A stretch of 64,000 bases of DNA from Nitrosomonadales bacterium (GTDB lineage: Bacteria; Pseudomonadota; Gammaproteobacteria; Burkholderiales; Gallionellaceae): the NCBI GenBank assembly GCA_016234685.1, contig JACRAT010000043.1:1-64000 (forward strand), in the 5' to 3' direction. Shown piece by piece: positions 52,070 through 61,461 of the stretch (positions within the stretch are counted from its first letter, which is position 1; each line of letters starts with the position of its first letter). The notes under the pieces are model-generated. The model searched no databases. It was not told the DNA's origin and was given only the letters and a program-made list of their open reading frames with translations. The translations under genes were made by a program, and so were the position numbers.

Positions 52070-53848
52070 TCAATGCTTTTTCTTCGGCATGAACAGATCG
52101 GTGATGCTGCCTTCGGCGACCTCTGCCGCGAAGCCCATCGTCTCTGACAAAGTCGGATGCGGATGGATGGTCAGCGCAAGATCTTCCATGTCCGCGCCCA
52201 TCTCCAGCGCCAGCACCGCTTCGGCAATCAGCTCGCCGGCATTGCTGCCGACGATACTGGCGCCGAGGATGCGCATGGTGGTCGGCTCGTAAAGCACTTT
52301 GGTCATGCCCTCATCGCGGCCCATCGACAGCGCGCGGCCGCTCGCCGCCCAAGGGAAGTTGGCCTTTTCATAGACGATGCCCTGTGCTTTGGCCTGAGTC
52401 TCGGTCAGTCCCATCCACGAGATCTCGGGATCGGTGTACGCCACCGAAGGGATGGTCAGCGCTTCGAACGCAGACTTGTATCCGGCGATGACTTCTGCTG
52501 CGACCTTGCCTTCATGCACCGCCTTGTGCGCCAGCATCGGGTCGCCGACGATGTCGCCGATGGCGAAGATGTGCGGCACGTTGGTGCGCATCTGCTTGTC
52601 CACCGGGATGAAGCCGCGCTCGTTCACCACCAGCCCGGCGGCTTCGGCGTTGATCGCACGCCCGTTCGGACGGCGGCCCACTGCCATCAGCACGCGGTCG
52701 TACAGTTGCGGCTCAGGCGCTTGTTCGCCCTCGAAAGTGACGCGCAAACCTTCCGGCAACGCTTCGATCTTGTTGACTTTGGTCTTTAGCATGATGGATT
52801 CGTAGCGCTTCTCGATGCGCTTGTGCAGCGGCCGCACCATGTCTTTGTCTGCGCCCGGCATCAGTTGATCCATCAATTCGACCACGGAGATCTTGCTGCC
52901 CAGCGCGTCGTATACCGTCGCCATTTCCAGCCCGATGATGCCGCCGCCGATCACCAACATGCGCTTCGGCACGTCGGCCAGCGCCAGCGCACCGGTAGAG
53001 TCGATGATGCGCTCGTCTTCATACGGGAAGCCGGGGATGCGCGCCACGCTAGAACCTGCTGCGACGATGGCATGGTCGAACGATACGGTCTTCACGCCGT
53101 CGCTGGTTTCCACTTCCAGTATGTTGGGCGAAACGAACTTCGCTACGCCTTGTACTACCTGCACCTTGCGCTGCCGGGCCAACTGCTTCAACCCACCGGT
53201 GAGTTTGCTGATGACGCTCTCTTTCCAGCCGCGAATCTTGTCGATATCCACCTCCGGCTTGCTGAAGGTCACGCCGTGATGGCTGACTTCGTCCGCTTCG
53301 GTGATGACCTTGGCGACATGCAGCAGCGCCTTGGACGGGATGCAGCCGACGTTCAGGCACACGCCACCCAGCGTCGCGTGTTTCTCGATCAGAATCACCT
53401 GCTTGCCAAGGTCGGCCGCGCGGAAGGCTGCGGTGTAGCCGCCGGGGCCTGCGCCCAGCACCACCACTTCGGCATGGAGGTCGCCCTTTTGAGTGGGAAG
53501 GGATAAAGGGGAAGGGGGAATGGTGGGGGCAGTTTGTGATGCTGCTGCGGGAGCAGACGCCGTAACGGAAGCGGCTTCTACAGCCGGGACATTAGGCGCA
53601 GCCGCTGCACCGCTGGCTTCCAGCAATAGGATCACCGAACCCTCGCTGACCTTGTCGCCTACCTTGATCCTCAGCTCCTTCACCACGCCAGCAGCGGGGG
53701 TCGGCACATCCATCGTCGCCTTGTCGGTTTCGACGGTGATGAGCGACTGCTCGGCCTCGATCGTGTCGCCAGCCTTGACGAACACTTCGATGATAGCGAC
53801 ATCCTTGAAATTGCCGATGTCGGGAACTTTGATTTCGATGGTGCTCAT
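52070..53848 (-). CDS. lpdA: Dihydrolipoyl dehydrogenase with N-terminal lipoyl domain
   Basis: E3 component of 2-oxoacid dehydrogenases. 592 residues: lipoyl domain with the target Lys in VETDKATMDVP (about 42-52), an Ala/Pro-rich linker, then the flavoprotein with redox disulfide GGVCLNVGCIPSKALL. No aceE or aceF lies beside it. Starts at 53848 or 53854 (ATGAACATG) are both feasible. The linker includes a proline/serine stretch (PPSPLSLP) possibly related to the local repeats. Confidence 0.95.
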   Translation of the reverse strand: MSTIEIKVPDIGNFKDVAIIEVFVKAGDTIEAEQSLITVETDKATMDVPTPAAGVVKELRIKVGDKVSEGSVILLLEASGAAAAPNVPAVEAASVTASAPAAASQTAPTIPPSPLSLPTQKGDLHAEVVVLGAGPGGYTAAFRAADLGKQVILIEKHATLGGVCLNVGCIPSKALLHVAKVITEADEVSHHGVTFSKPEVDIDKIRGWKESVISKLTGGLKQLARQRKVQVVQGVAKFVSPNILEVETSDGVKTVSFDHAIVAAGSSVARIPGFPYEDERIIDSTGALALADVPKRMLVIGGGIIGLEMATVYDALGSKISVVELMDQLMPGADKDMVRPLHKRIEKRYESIMLKTKVNKIEALPEGLRVTFEGEQAPEPQLYDRVLMAVGRRPNGRAINAEAAGLVVNERGFIPVDKQMRTNVPHIFAIGDIVGDPMLAHKAVHEGKVAAEVIAGYKSAFEALTIPSVAYTDPEISWMGLTETQAKAQGIVYEKANFPWAASGRALSMGRDEGMTKVLYEPTTMRILGASIVGSNAGELIAEAVLALEMGADMEDLALTIHPHPTLSETMGFAAEVAEGSITDLFMPKKKH

Positions 53849-53945
53849 GTTCATTTGGCTCCAATGTGGGTTGGGGGATGCGCTACCCAACTTGATGATA
53901 CGAAACATGATGGGTATCACTGCGTTCAACCCATCCTACGGTTAT

Positions 53946-55205
53946 CTATTTTCTGATCTGCCCGTTGCCGAGCACGATGTATTTCTGCGACGTCAATCCT
54001 TCCAGCCCGACCGGGCCGCGTGCGTGGATCTTGTCGGTGGAGATGCCGATCTCCGCGCCCAGCCCGTATTCGAAGCCGTCGGCAAAGCGCGTCGAGGCGT
54101 TCACCATCACGCTGCTGGAATCCACCTCACGCAGGAATCGCATCGCGCGGGTGTAGTTCTCGGTCACGATGCTGTCGGTGTGCTGCGAGCTGTAGGTGTT
54201 GATGTGGGCGATGGCCTCGTCCACATTCGTCACCACGCGCACGCTCAAGATCGGCGCGAGGTACTCGGTGCGCCAATCCTCTTCGGTAGCGGCAGTCATC
54301 TGCGGCACGATGGCTTGCGCTGCCGCATCGCCGCGCAACTCCACGCCCTTGTCCAGATAGATCTTGCAGAGCGGCGGCAGCACTGCGGCGGCGGCGACGG
54401 CGTTCACCAGCAGTGTCTCCATCGCGTTGCACACGCCGTAGCGATGGGTCTTGGCGTTGTCGGCGATGATGATCGCCTTGGCGAGATCGGCCTGATCGTC
54501 GATGTAAACGTGGCAGATGCCGTCCAGATGCTTGATGACCGGCACTTTGGCTTCTTCGGAGATGCGCGCGATCAGCCCTTTGCCGCCGCGCGGCACGATC
54601 ACGTCCACATAGTCCTTCATGGTGATAAGTTCGCCCACGGCGGCGCGGTCGATGGTGGCGACCACTTGCACGGCGGTCTCCGGCAGACCGGCGGCTTTCA
54701 GCCCGGCCTGCACGCAGGCGGCGATGGCCTGATTGGAATGGATGGCTTCCGAACCGCCGCGCAGGATGGCAGCGTTGCCTGACTTCAGACACAGCCCGGC
54801 GGCATCTGCCGTCACATTGGGACGCGACTCGTAGATGATGCCGATCACGCCCAGCGGCACGCGCATCTTGCCGACCTGAATGCCGGACGGGCGATAGCTC
54901 ATGTCGGAGATCCCGCCGATGGGATCGGCCAAGGCGGCGATCTGGCGCAGGCCTTCGGCCATGCCGTCGATGACCTTGTCGCTCAAGGTCAATCGGTCGA
55001 TGGAAGCCGCATCCAAGCCGTTGTTCCGCGCAGCGGCGACATCCTTGACATTGGCTTCCTGCAAGGCGGCACGACTATCCAGCAAGGCTTGCGCCATCGC
55101 TTCCAGCGCACGGTTCTTGGCGGCAGTGTCTGCCTGCGCGATCAGGCGCGAAGCGGCACGGGCTTGTTGCCCGACTTGCTGCATGTAGGCCTTGACGTTT
55201 TCCAT
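53946..55205 (-). CDS. proA: Glutamate-5-semialdehyde dehydrogenase (gamma-glutamyl phosphate reductase)
   Basis: Second step of proline synthesis. 419 residues with [24 protein letters not shown] and the catalytic Cys in [18 protein letters not shown] at 55205 chosen on family start; an upstream in-frame TTG exists. Divergent from trpC. Confidence 0.96.
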   Translation of the reverse strand: MENVKAYMQQVGQQARAASRLIAQADTAAKNRALEAMAQALLDSRAALQEANVKDVAAARNNGLDAASIDRLTLSDKVIDGMAEGLRQIAALADPIGGISDMSYRPSGIQVGKMRVPLGVIGIIYESRPNVTADAAGLCLKSGNAAILRGGSEAIHSNQAIAACVQAGLKAAGLPETAVQVVATIDRAAVGELITMKDYVDVIVPRGGKGLIARISEEAKVPVIKHLDGICHVYIDDQADLAKAIIIADNAKTHRYGVCNAMETLLVNAVAAAAVLPPLCKIYLDKGVELRGDAAAQAIVPQMTAATEEDWRTEYLAPILSVRVVTNVDEAIAHINTYSSQHTDSIVTENYTRAMRFLREVDSSSVMVNASTRFADGFEYGLGAEIGISTDKIHARGPVGLEGLTSQKYIVLGNGQIRK

Positions 55206-55285
55206 ATCGGTTCGATTCAAACGAGGTGGCGCATTTTACCGCAAGCGGCAGTGTAAAATGCGCGCCTTGTGATTTCATCTATAGA

Positions 55286-55307
55286 CCCCGCTAGCGCGGG
55301 AATGACG
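55286..55307. repeat. Partial CGTCATTCC-type repeat upstream of trpC
   Basis: CCCGC / GCGGG hairpin followed by GGAATGACG, matching the end of the 125-bp element at 30674-30798. It ends 3 bp before the trpC ATG, so it supplies the leader there. Confidence 0.45.
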
Positions 55308-55310
55308 AGC

Positions 55311-56144
55311 ATGTCCGACATCCTGAAAAAGATCCTCGCGGTAAAAGCTGAAGAAGTGGCTGCGGCACGCGCCCGCAAACCGTTGGCGCAAGTGCGCGCC
55401 GAAGCCCTGCAAGCCGCGCCTGCGCGCGATTTTGTCGGGAGCATTCGCCGCAAGATCGCTGCCGGGCAGCCTGCCGTCATCGCCGAGATCAAGAAGGCCA
55501 GCCCCAGCAAGGGTGTGATCCGCGCCGATTTCCGTCCCGCCGAGATCGCGGCCAGCTATGCGCAACACGGTGCGGCCTGCTTGTCGGTGCTGACCGACGA
55601 ACAGTTCTTTCAGGGCGACGCGGAATACCTGAAGCAAGCGCGTGCCGCCTGCGCCCTACCCGTGCTGCGCAAGGATTTTATGGTGGACGAATATCAAGTG
55701 TGGGAAGCGCGCGCGATGGGCGCGGATGCCATCCTGCTGATCGCGGCCGCGCTGACGCTGGAACAGATGCAAGCTTTCGAGGCGCTGGCACACTCGCTCG
55801 GCATGGCGGTGCTGGTGGAAGTGCACGACGGCGCAGAGTTGACCGTCGCGTTGAATCTGAACACCCCGCTGATCGGCATCAACAATCGCAACCTGCGCAC
55901 CTTTGAAGTGACGCTGCAAACCACATTGGATTTGCTGCCAAACATTAGACTCCCTCTCCCCCGGGGAGAGGGTAGGGGTGAGGGAGTGAGTGAGGGTGAT
56001 CGCATCGTCGTCACCGAAAGCGGCATCCTCGCTCCAGCAGACGTAGCGCTAATGCGCCAGCACGCTGTCCACAGCTTCCTTGTTGGCGAGGCCTTCATGC
56101 GCGCCGACGATCCCGGAGCGGAGTTGGCGCGTTTGTTCGCCTAA
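55311..56144 (+). CDS. trpC: Indole-3-glycerol phosphate synthase with a small in-frame repeat
   Basis: TIM-barrel enzyme of tryptophan synthesis. 277 residues from ATG 55311. [15 protein letters not shown] (about 57-71), [21 protein letters not shown] and VVTESGI are conserved. Between TLDLLPN and IVVTESGI about 14 residues ([14 protein letters not shown]) are encoded by a palindromic repeat and look inserted into a loop before strand 7. It lies 38 kb from trpGD and has no clear canonical RBS. Confidence 0.95.
   Translation: MSDILKKILAVKAEEVAAARARKPLAQVRAEALQAAPARDFVGSIRRKIAAGQPAVIAEIKKASPSKGVIRADFRPAEIAASYAQHGAACLSVLTDEQFFQGDAEYLKQARAACALPVLRKDFMVDEYQVWEARAMGADAILLIAAALTLEQMQAFEALAHSLGMAVLVEVHDGAELTVALNLNTPLIGINNRNLRTFEVTLQTTLDLLPNIRLPLPRGEGRGEGVSEGDRIVVTESGILAPADVALMRQHAVHSFLVGEAFMRADDPGAELARLFA
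55949..55987 (+). repeat. Palindromic repeat inside trpC
   Basis: Stem CCCTCTCCC (55952-55960) / GGGAGAGGG (55964-55972) and outer ACTCCCT / AGGGAGT. Same sequence type as the repeats in hrpA; translated in frame. Confidence 0.85.
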
Positions 56145-56211
56145 GGAAGCGCGGCCCGGAGCCGCCTCTCCCGTATAATCCGCCCCAGAATATTTTTGAG
56201 TGGCGTTCATC

Positions 56212-56625
56212 ATGCTTTGGGTCAAGGCTTTTCATATCATCTTTGTGACCAGTTGGTTTGTCGGCCTGTTCTATCTGCCGCGCATCTACGTCAATCTGGC
56301 GATGGCGACCGAGCCTGCCGAGCGGCAGCGGCTGTTGCTGATGGCGGGAAAGTTGTATCGCTTCATGCTGCCGTTGATGCTGGGCACGCTGGGTTTCGGC
56401 CTGTGGTTGTGGCTGGGCTACGGCATCGGCGGTTTGTGGTTGCAGCTGAAGATGGTGCTGGTGCTGATGCTGCTGGGCTATCACCTGTATTGCGGACGCC
56501 TGCTCAAGGCGTTCCGCGACGGCGAGAACCTGCGCAGCCACGTGTGGTATCGCTGGTTCAACGAGTTGCCGGTGATGATCCTGATGCTGGTGGTCATCCT
56601 TGTCGTAGTCAAACCTTTCCAGTAG
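56212..56625 (+). CDS. hemJ: HemJ-like protein (UPF0093/CopD family)
   Basis: 137 residues, four predicted membrane helices, with MLWVKAFHIIFVTSWFVGLFYLPRI holding the conserved His and the mid-protein LQLKMVLVL Lys. HemJ oxidises protoporphyrinogen IX in many bacteria. GTG 56200 is an alternative start. Assignment is by length and motifs only. Confidence 0.75.
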   Translation: MLWVKAFHIIFVTSWFVGLFYLPRIYVNLAMATEPAERQRLLLMAGKLYRFMLPLMLGTLGFGLWLWLGYGIGGLWLQLKMVLVLMLLGYHLYCGRLLKAFRDGENLRSHVWYRWFNELPVMILMLVVILVVVKPFQ

Positions 56626-56634
56626 GTCGTTGCC

Positions 56635-57789
56635 ATGCCTGAATTCTTTGCACCTTGCCCGCGCGGGCTGGAAAAACTGCTGGCCGATGAGCTGTCCTCG
56701 TTCGGCGCAACCAAGTTGGCCCCCACCGATGGCGGCGTTGGTTTCTTTGGCGACTGGGCGGTGTGCTACCGCGCCAACCTGCAAAGCCGGCTGGCTTCGC
56801 GCATCCTGTGGCAGGTGCAGCCCGCACTGCTGTATCGCAGCGAACAGGACATCTATCAGATGGCGATGGACTTGCCTTGGCCGCGCTGGTTCGACGTGAA
56901 CGACACCATCCGCGTCAACGTCACTGCCATCAAATGCCCGCTGAAGAGTCTGGAATTCGTCACCCTCAAGATCAAAGACGCCATCTGCGACAAGTTCCGC
57001 AGCGCCAAAGGCGTGCGTCCCAGCGTGGATACGCTGGAGCCGGACATGCGCATCCATGCGTTCCTTGAGGGCGAAAAGGTCACGCTGTATCTGGATACCT
57101 CCGGCGATGCGCTGTTCAAGCGCGGCGTGCGTCTGAACACCAACATCGCGCCCATCCGCGAGAATCTTGCGGCGGGCATCCTGATGATGACCGGCTGGAA
57201 GCCGGGTATCCCGTTGATCGACCCGATGTGTGGCAGCGGCACGTTCCTGATCGAAGCGGCGCAGATGTCGCTCAACATCCAGCCCGGAATCGGTCGACAT
57301 TTCGCCTTCGAGAAGCTGAAGAATTTCGATGCCAAGCTGTGGGCTGAGATGCACGCAGCGGCGCTGGCGGTGCAACTGCCGGTGTGCGAACTGCCGATCT
57401 ATGGCAGCGATCTATACGGCGACGCCCTGCGCGCCGCCCACAGCAATCTGGACGAAGCCGGCCTGCGCGAGACCGTCGATCTCAAGCAATGCAACGCGCT
57501 GGAAGCTTCGCCGCCCACCGACGAACCCGGCATCCTCGTTGCCAACCTGCCCTACGGTGAGCGTATGGGCGAGCTGGATGAGATGGCCGCGCTGTATCCC
57601 CAACTCGGTGATGTGCTGAAGCGCAAGTTCGCCGGCTGGAACGCCTACCTGTTCACCGCCGACCTGCGCATCGCCAAGCTGATGCGCCTTTCTCCCAGCC
57701 GCCGCACGCCGCTGTTCAACGGTGCGATCGAGTGCCGTTTGTTTGAATACAAGATGCGGGCAGGGAGCAATCGCGCCGAGGCCAAGTGA
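56635..57789 (+). CDS. rlmL: THUMP-domain 23S rRNA guanine-N2 methyltransferase (RlmL N-terminal type)
   Basis: 384 residues. N-terminal ferredoxin-like plus THUMP domain (about 1-160), then a SAM methyltransferase with PLIDPMCGSGTFLIEAA (motif I, about 196-212) and catalytic NLPYGERM (NxPY). This corresponds to the first half of E. coli RlmL (G2445); the second RlmK half is absent, as usual outside enterics. Confidence 0.9.
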   Translation: MPEFFAPCPRGLEKLLADELSSFGATKLAPTDGGVGFFGDWAVCYRANLQSRLASRILWQVQPALLYRSEQDIYQMAMDLPWPRWFDVNDTIRVNVTAIKCPLKSLEFVTLKIKDAICDKFRSAKGVRPSVDTLEPDMRIHAFLEGEKVTLYLDTSGDALFKRGVRLNTNIAPIRENLAAGILMMTGWKPGIPLIDPMCGSGTFLIEAAQMSLNIQPGIGRHFAFEKLKNFDAKLWAEMHAAALAVQLPVCELPIYGSDLYGDALRAAHSNLDEAGLRETVDLKQCNALEASPPTDEPGILVANLPYGERMGELDEMAALYPQLGDVLKRKFAGWNAYLFTADLRIAKLMRLSPSRRTPLFNGAIECRLFEYKMRAGSNRAEAK

Positions 57790-57813
57790 TACGAGGACTC
57801 GGCGCAGCGATCA

Positions 57814-58449
57814 TCACCACTTCAAAAGTCTCCTGCCCAGCCACAGCCCGATGAATCCGATGGCTAACATTGGCAGATAATGCCACTCGATGACATGCGC
57901 GATGGAGTCGTTCGCTTCGTGCAGTCGCAACCACAACGCTCCGACACTGAACGCCGACAGTAGCGCGATGCCGCCCGTCAGTCCGGGGTGGGTGCTGGCA
58001 TACTTGCGCAGCGAGTAGAACGACCACAGTGCGGGCAACAGCGTCATCAGTGTGATGCTGACGGTGCATTCGAAGCTGTGTACCGGCAACGGCGCGGGCG
58101 GGTTGTCTGCCTGCCAGGCGTAGAGCATGACCAGCAGGAACGCGGCGAAGAACAGGACGGGCGCCAAGGCGAGGCGGCGGCGCTGGTGCAGGTCGGGGAA
58201 GGCCAGCAGGGCGGCGCTGATCGAGGTGACGATGAATACCGCCAGCAGGGCGACGAGCTCGGCGACGAACCACGGGCTGTGTAGATGCTCCGGCAGATTC
58301 GGCCGCAGCCCGGAAACGGCGAGTGTAACGGTCAGATAGATCGCGGCAGCGCCCATCCATTGCAGGCTCAGCATGAGCGGATGTGGCGCGGGTTGCACCG
58401 GCGCGGCCTCCCGCGCGAGTTGCGCCACCAGATCGTCGATGTCGGACAT
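57814..58449 (-). CDS. nrsF: NrsF family anti-sigma factor (DUF1109)
   Basis: 211-residue inner-membrane protein with six predicted helices, paired with and overlapping the upstream sigma gene. NrsF holds SigF at the membrane until stress. Family members carry two conserved cysteines; this one has Cys128 (HSFEC) but at the second site reads LHEAND (about 176-181), so the second Cys is replaced. No signal peptide is seen. Confidence 0.85.
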   Translation of the reverse strand: MSDIDDLVAQLAREAAPVQPAPHPLMLSLQWMGAAAIYLTVTLAVSGLRPNLPEHLHSPWFVAELVALLAVFIVTSISAALLAFPDLHQRRRLALAPVLFFAAFLLVMLYAWQADNPPAPLPVHSFECTVSITLMTLLPALWSFYSLRKYASTHPGLTGGIALLSAFSVGALWLRLHEANDSIAHVIEWHYLPMLAIGFIGLWLGRRLLKW

Positions 58450-59015
58450 TATCTTTCCAGCCTCTCTCTCAATACCTTGTAGGCGCGGTGCGCCGCGACC
58501 TTGACAGCCGATTCGGTCATGCCTGTCTTTGCGGCCACTTCTTTGGCGGTGTAGCCGTCCTCGTGCATCAGCCTCAGGATGGTCGCCTGCTTCTCGGGCA
58601 GTTTCTGCACCTCCCCGCTGATGGATTCGTAACTCATCACCGGTTCGGTTACAGCCTCATGCAAACTTTCTTCCAACTCGTCGAAATCCTCGGCATGACG
58701 CAACTGATCGGCATAGTGCGCGCGCAGATGATCTTGCAAACGGAATTTGGCGATGGCGTACAGCCAAGGTTTGTAGGGGCGGTTGCCGTCGTAGGTATGG
58801 CGCGCCTTGTGGACGGAGATCAGTATCTCCTGCAACAGGTCGTCCACCTCGCTGGCAGAGTAGAGACGTTTGGACAGGAACGGGCGCAGCAGGCGTGATG
58901 TCGCCTGTAGCAAAGTTGCATAGGCACGCTGGTCTCCGGTCAGAGACTGGCGCATCAATGCTTCCAGATTGTCGTCGTGATCTGCCACCAAATTTTCAGC
59001 GTTGCTTGTAACCAT
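58449..59015 (-). CDS. sigF: ECF-family RNA polymerase sigma factor SigF
   Basis: 188 residues. Region 2 (DDLLQEILISVHKARHTYDGNRPYKPWLYAIAKFRLQDHLR) and region 4 (LRLMHEDGYTAKEVAAKTGMTESAVKVAAHRAYK) are clear. It overlaps nrsF by one base and is divergent from msrB-dipZ-msrA. A GTAACC-N16-CGAA element runs toward msrB from the sigF start codon. Assigned to the SigF/NrsF group by context. Confidence 0.9.
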   Translation of the reverse strand: MVTSNAENLVADHDDNLEALMRQSLTGDQRAYATLLQATSRLLRPFLSKRLYSASEVDDLLQEILISVHKARHTYDGNRPYKPWLYAIAKFRLQDHLRAHYADQLRHAEDFDELEESLHEAVTEPVMSYESISGEVQKLPEKQATILRLMHEDGYTAKEVAAKTGMTESAVKVAAHRAYKVLRERLER

Positions 59016-59033
59016 TTATCGGGTCGGCACGAA
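59008..59033 (+). promoter_or_regulatory. Putative SigF promoter upstream of msrB
   Basis: GTAACC (59008-59013), exactly 16 bp, CGAA (59030-59033), on the plus strand about 70 bp before msrB. As recalled from the literature, Caulobacter sigma F promoters have this GTAACC-N16-CGAA consensus. The -35 overlaps the sigF start codon. Confidence 0.7.
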
Positions 59034-59048
59034 TACCTGTGCAGAGGG

Positions 59049-59076
59049 GGCGAATCATAGCGTGTTTGGATTCGCC
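59049..59076. promoter_or_regulatory. Inverted repeat in the sigF-msrB intergenic region
   Basis: GGCGAATC (59049-59056) / GATTCGCC (59069-59076) with a 12-bp spacer, in the predicted msrB leader. Could be an operator or leader hairpin; no regulator is identified. Confidence 0.35.
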
Positions 59077-59102
59077 GTTCAGAACCATGCTTGGGAGACA
59101 TC

Positions 59103-59639
59103 ATGCACCGCAGACAATTCCTGTTCACACTGACCGGCCTCGCGCTGGCTTGCTCGACCCGTGCCTTTGCCGGCGCGGCTGACGATCAAGTGACCATCCT
59201 GCAATTTTCCGACGACGGCAAGTCGCTGGGTCGGGCCACTTTGCCCAAGGTGCGCCGGGATGCCGAATGGAAGCAGCGTCTCTCGCCGCTGGCCTACCAG
59301 GTGACGCGCGAGCAAGGCACCGAGCGGGCGTTCTCCCAGCCGGGTTACGACCGCCACGAACCGGGGCTGTATCGCTGCGTGTGCTGCGACAACGCGCTGT
59401 TCGATGCCGCCGCCAAGTTCGATTCCGGCACCGGCTGGCCCAGCTTCTGGCAGCCGATCGCGCCGGAGAACGTGCGCAACCTCACCGACCACCTGCTCGG
59501 CATGACCCGCACCGAAGTGCGCTGCGCCCTGTGCGACGCCCACCTCGGCCACGTGTTCAACGACGGCCCGAAACCCACCGGGCTGCGTTACTGCATGAAC
59601 ACGGTGGCGTTGCGTTTTGTCGCTCGTAGGTCGGGTTAG
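59103..59639 (+). CDS. msrB: Exported peptide-methionine (R)-S-oxide reductase
   Basis: 178 residues. The N-terminus MHRRQFLFTLTGLALAC resembles a Tat signal (RRxFL), with a likely cleavage after AFA. Zinc-binding CxxC pairs RCVCC and RCALC, HLGHVFND, and catalytic Cys164 in RYCMNTVALRF. It repairs R-sulfoxides of methionine, here probably in the periplasm. ATG 59103 follows GGGAGACATC. Confidence 0.93.
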   Translation: MHRRQFLFTLTGLALACSTRAFAGAADDQVTILQFSDDGKSLGRATLPKVRRDAEWKQRLSPLAYQVTREQGTERAFSQPGYDRHEPGLYRCVCCDNALFDAAAKFDSGTGWPSFWQPIAPENVRNLTDHLLGMTRTEVRCALCDAHLGHVFNDGPKPTGLRYCMNTVALRFVARRSG

Positions 59640-59649
59640 CGGCCTCATC

Positions 59650-59678
59650 GCGTAACCCAACGCGCTGTCGGGTTACGC
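59650..59678. repeat. GCGTAACCC palindrome between msrB and dipZ
   Basis: Perfect 9-bp arms GCGTAACCC / GGGTTACGC with 11-bp spacer, plus a nearby GGGTTAGCG half. REP-like extragenic palindrome in the msr operon. Confidence 0.65.
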
Positions 59679-59719
59679 AAAATCGCTCACCTGACCTGCA
59701 CAATCCAAAGGAATCCAAC

Positions 59720-61414
59720 ATGCTGATATTTTTCCTCGCCTATCTTGGCGGCCTGCTGACCATCTTCAGCCCATGTGTGCTGCCGGTGCTGCCGTTCGTG
59801 TTCGCCCGCCCTGACCAGTCGTTCCGTCGCAGCGGCCTGCCCATCCTGCTCGGCATGGTTGCCACGTTCACCCTGCTGGCCAGTTTCGCGGCGGTGGGCG
59901 GTGCCTGGCTGGTCGAGGTGAATCAATATGGGCGCTATGCGGCGCTGGCGCTGTTGCTGCTGATGGGCGTGGCGCTGATCTTTCCCGCTTTCGCCGACCG
60001 GTTGATGCGTCCTTTCGTCACGCTGGGCGGACGCCTGCAAGCGCGCGCCGACCAGCAGGGCAGTCTGAAAGGCGCGCTGCTGCTGGGCGTGGCGATCGGC
60101 TTCCTGTGGGCGCCGTGCGCCGGGCCCATCCTCGGATTGGTGCTGGCGGGCGCGGCGCTGAACGGCGCCAACCTCTACAGCGCGCTGTTGCTGCTGGTGT
60201 TCGCCGCCGGAGCGGCGACCTCGCTGGGGCTGGCGCTGCTGGCGGGCGGACGGGTGTTCAGTCTGATGAAGCGCGGATTGGGGGCGGAAGAGTGGGTCAG
60301 GCGCAGTTTGGGTGGGCTGGTGGTGGCGGGCGTGGTGGTCATCGCGCTGGGCTGGGACACGCGCTTCTTGTCGCAACTCAGTTTCTTCAACACTGCCAGC
60401 ACCGAGCAGCAACTGATCGCGCAACTGGAGCGCCCCGCCGCCGGAGTCGCCGCTACCGACATGCTGCCGCCGTTGAATGGCGCGACGCACTGGCTGAACT
60501 CCGCGCCGCTGAGCGCCGAGGCGTTGCGCGGCAAGGTGGTGCTGGTGGATTTTTGGACCTACTCCTGCATCAACTGCCTGCGCACCCTGCCCTACCTCAA
60601 AGCGTGGGACGAGAAATACCGCGACCAGGGACTGGTCATCATCGGCGTCCACGCCCCCGAGTTCGCCTTCGAGAAGGATCAGCACAACGTCGAGCAGGCG
60701 GTGCGTGAGCTGGGCATCCGCTACCCGGTGGCGATGGACAACCAGTACGCCCTCTGGAACGCCTTCCACAACGAATATTGGCCCGCGCATTACCTGATCG
60801 ACGCCAGCGGCAAGATACGCCACCAGCACTTCGGCGAGGGCGCGTATCAGGAGACCGAGCAGATGATCCAGAGCTTGCTGCGCGAGGCGCATCAAGGCGT
60901 GCTGGCCACGGACGCAGGGCTGGTGCAAGTGGCCGGGACGGGTGCCACGGCGGCAGTGACGGACAGTGAACGCTCACCGGAGACCTATCTGGGCTACGCG
61001 CGGCAGGCGCATCTGGCTTCGCCCGAGCTCGTCGAAAAAGACCAAGTGGCGCGGTATAGCACGCCGCGCACACTCAAGTTGAACCAGTGGGCGCTGAGCG
61101 GCAATTGGCGGGTGTCCGCCGAATCGGCGGCGGCGCAGGCTCCCGGCGGCGCGATCAGCTACCGCTTTCAGGGGCGCGACCTGCATCTGGTGCTGGGTGC
61201 GTCCAACGGCCAGCCGCTGCGCATCAAGGTCACGCTGGACGGCGCCGCCCCCGGCGCGGATCACGGCACGGACATCGACGCTCAGGGCAACGGCGTGATC
61301 CGCGAACAGCGGCTGTACCAGTTGATCCGGCAGCGCGGCAAGGTCGGCATACACACCTTCCGCATCGAGTTTCTGGATGCCGGGGCGGAGGCGTTTGCCT
61401 TCACTTTCGGCTGA
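59720..61414 (+). CDS. DipZ-type CcdA-thioredoxin fusion
   Basis: 564 residues. N-terminal CcdA-like membrane domain (about 1-215) with thiol pair Cys19 (SPCVLP) and Cys133 (APCAGP). A periplasmic TlpA-like thioredoxin domain follows (about 250-395) with CINC at 283-286, then a C-terminal beta-rich domain (about 420-564). It carries electrons from cytoplasmic thioredoxin to periplasmic MsrB/MsrA. Between msrB and msrA, it is the logical reductant source. Confidence 0.9.
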   Translation: MLIFFLAYLGGLLTIFSPCVLPVLPFVFARPDQSFRRSGLPILLGMVATFTLLASFAAVGGAWLVEVNQYGRYAALALLLLMGVALIFPAFADRLMRPFVTLGGRLQARADQQGSLKGALLLGVAIGFLWAPCAGPILGLVLAGAALNGANLYSALLLLVFAAGAATSLGLALLAGGRVFSLMKRGLGAEEWVRRSLGGLVVAGVVVIALGWDTRFLSQLSFFNTASTEQQLIAQLERPAAGVAATDMLPPLNGATHWLNSAPLSAEALRGKVVLVDFWTYSCINCLRTLPYLKAWDEKYRDQGLVIIGVHAPEFAFEKDQHNVEQAVRELGIRYPVAMDNQYALWNAFHNEYWPAHYLIDASGKIRHQHFGEGAYQETEQMIQSLLREAHQGVLATDAGLVQVAGTGATAAVTDSERSPETYLGYARQAHLASPELVEKDQVARYSTPRTLKLNQWALSGNWRVSAESAAAQAPGGAISYRFQGRDLHLVLGASNGQPLRIKVTLDGAAPGADHGTDIDAQGNGVIREQRLYQLIRQRGKVGIHTFRIEFLDAGAEAFAFTFG

Positions 61415-61422
61415 ACATAACC

Positions 61423-61446
61423 GTAGGGTGCGCAAGCGCACCCTAC
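61423..61446. repeat. GTAGGGTGCGC palindrome between dipZ and msrA
   Basis: Perfect 11-bp arms GTAGGGTGCGC / GCGCACCCTAC with an AA centre, 9 bp after the dipZ stop. REP-like extragenic palindrome of a different sequence family from the one before dipZ. Confidence 0.75.
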
Positions 61447-61461
61447 TCAAGGAGATCCATC

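Noticed and set aside
53485-53525. Repeat-like CCCCC/TTCCC stretch in the lpdA linker
   Set aside because: Linkers of lipoyl domains are naturally Pro/Ala-rich and the match to the repeat arms is too weak to call.
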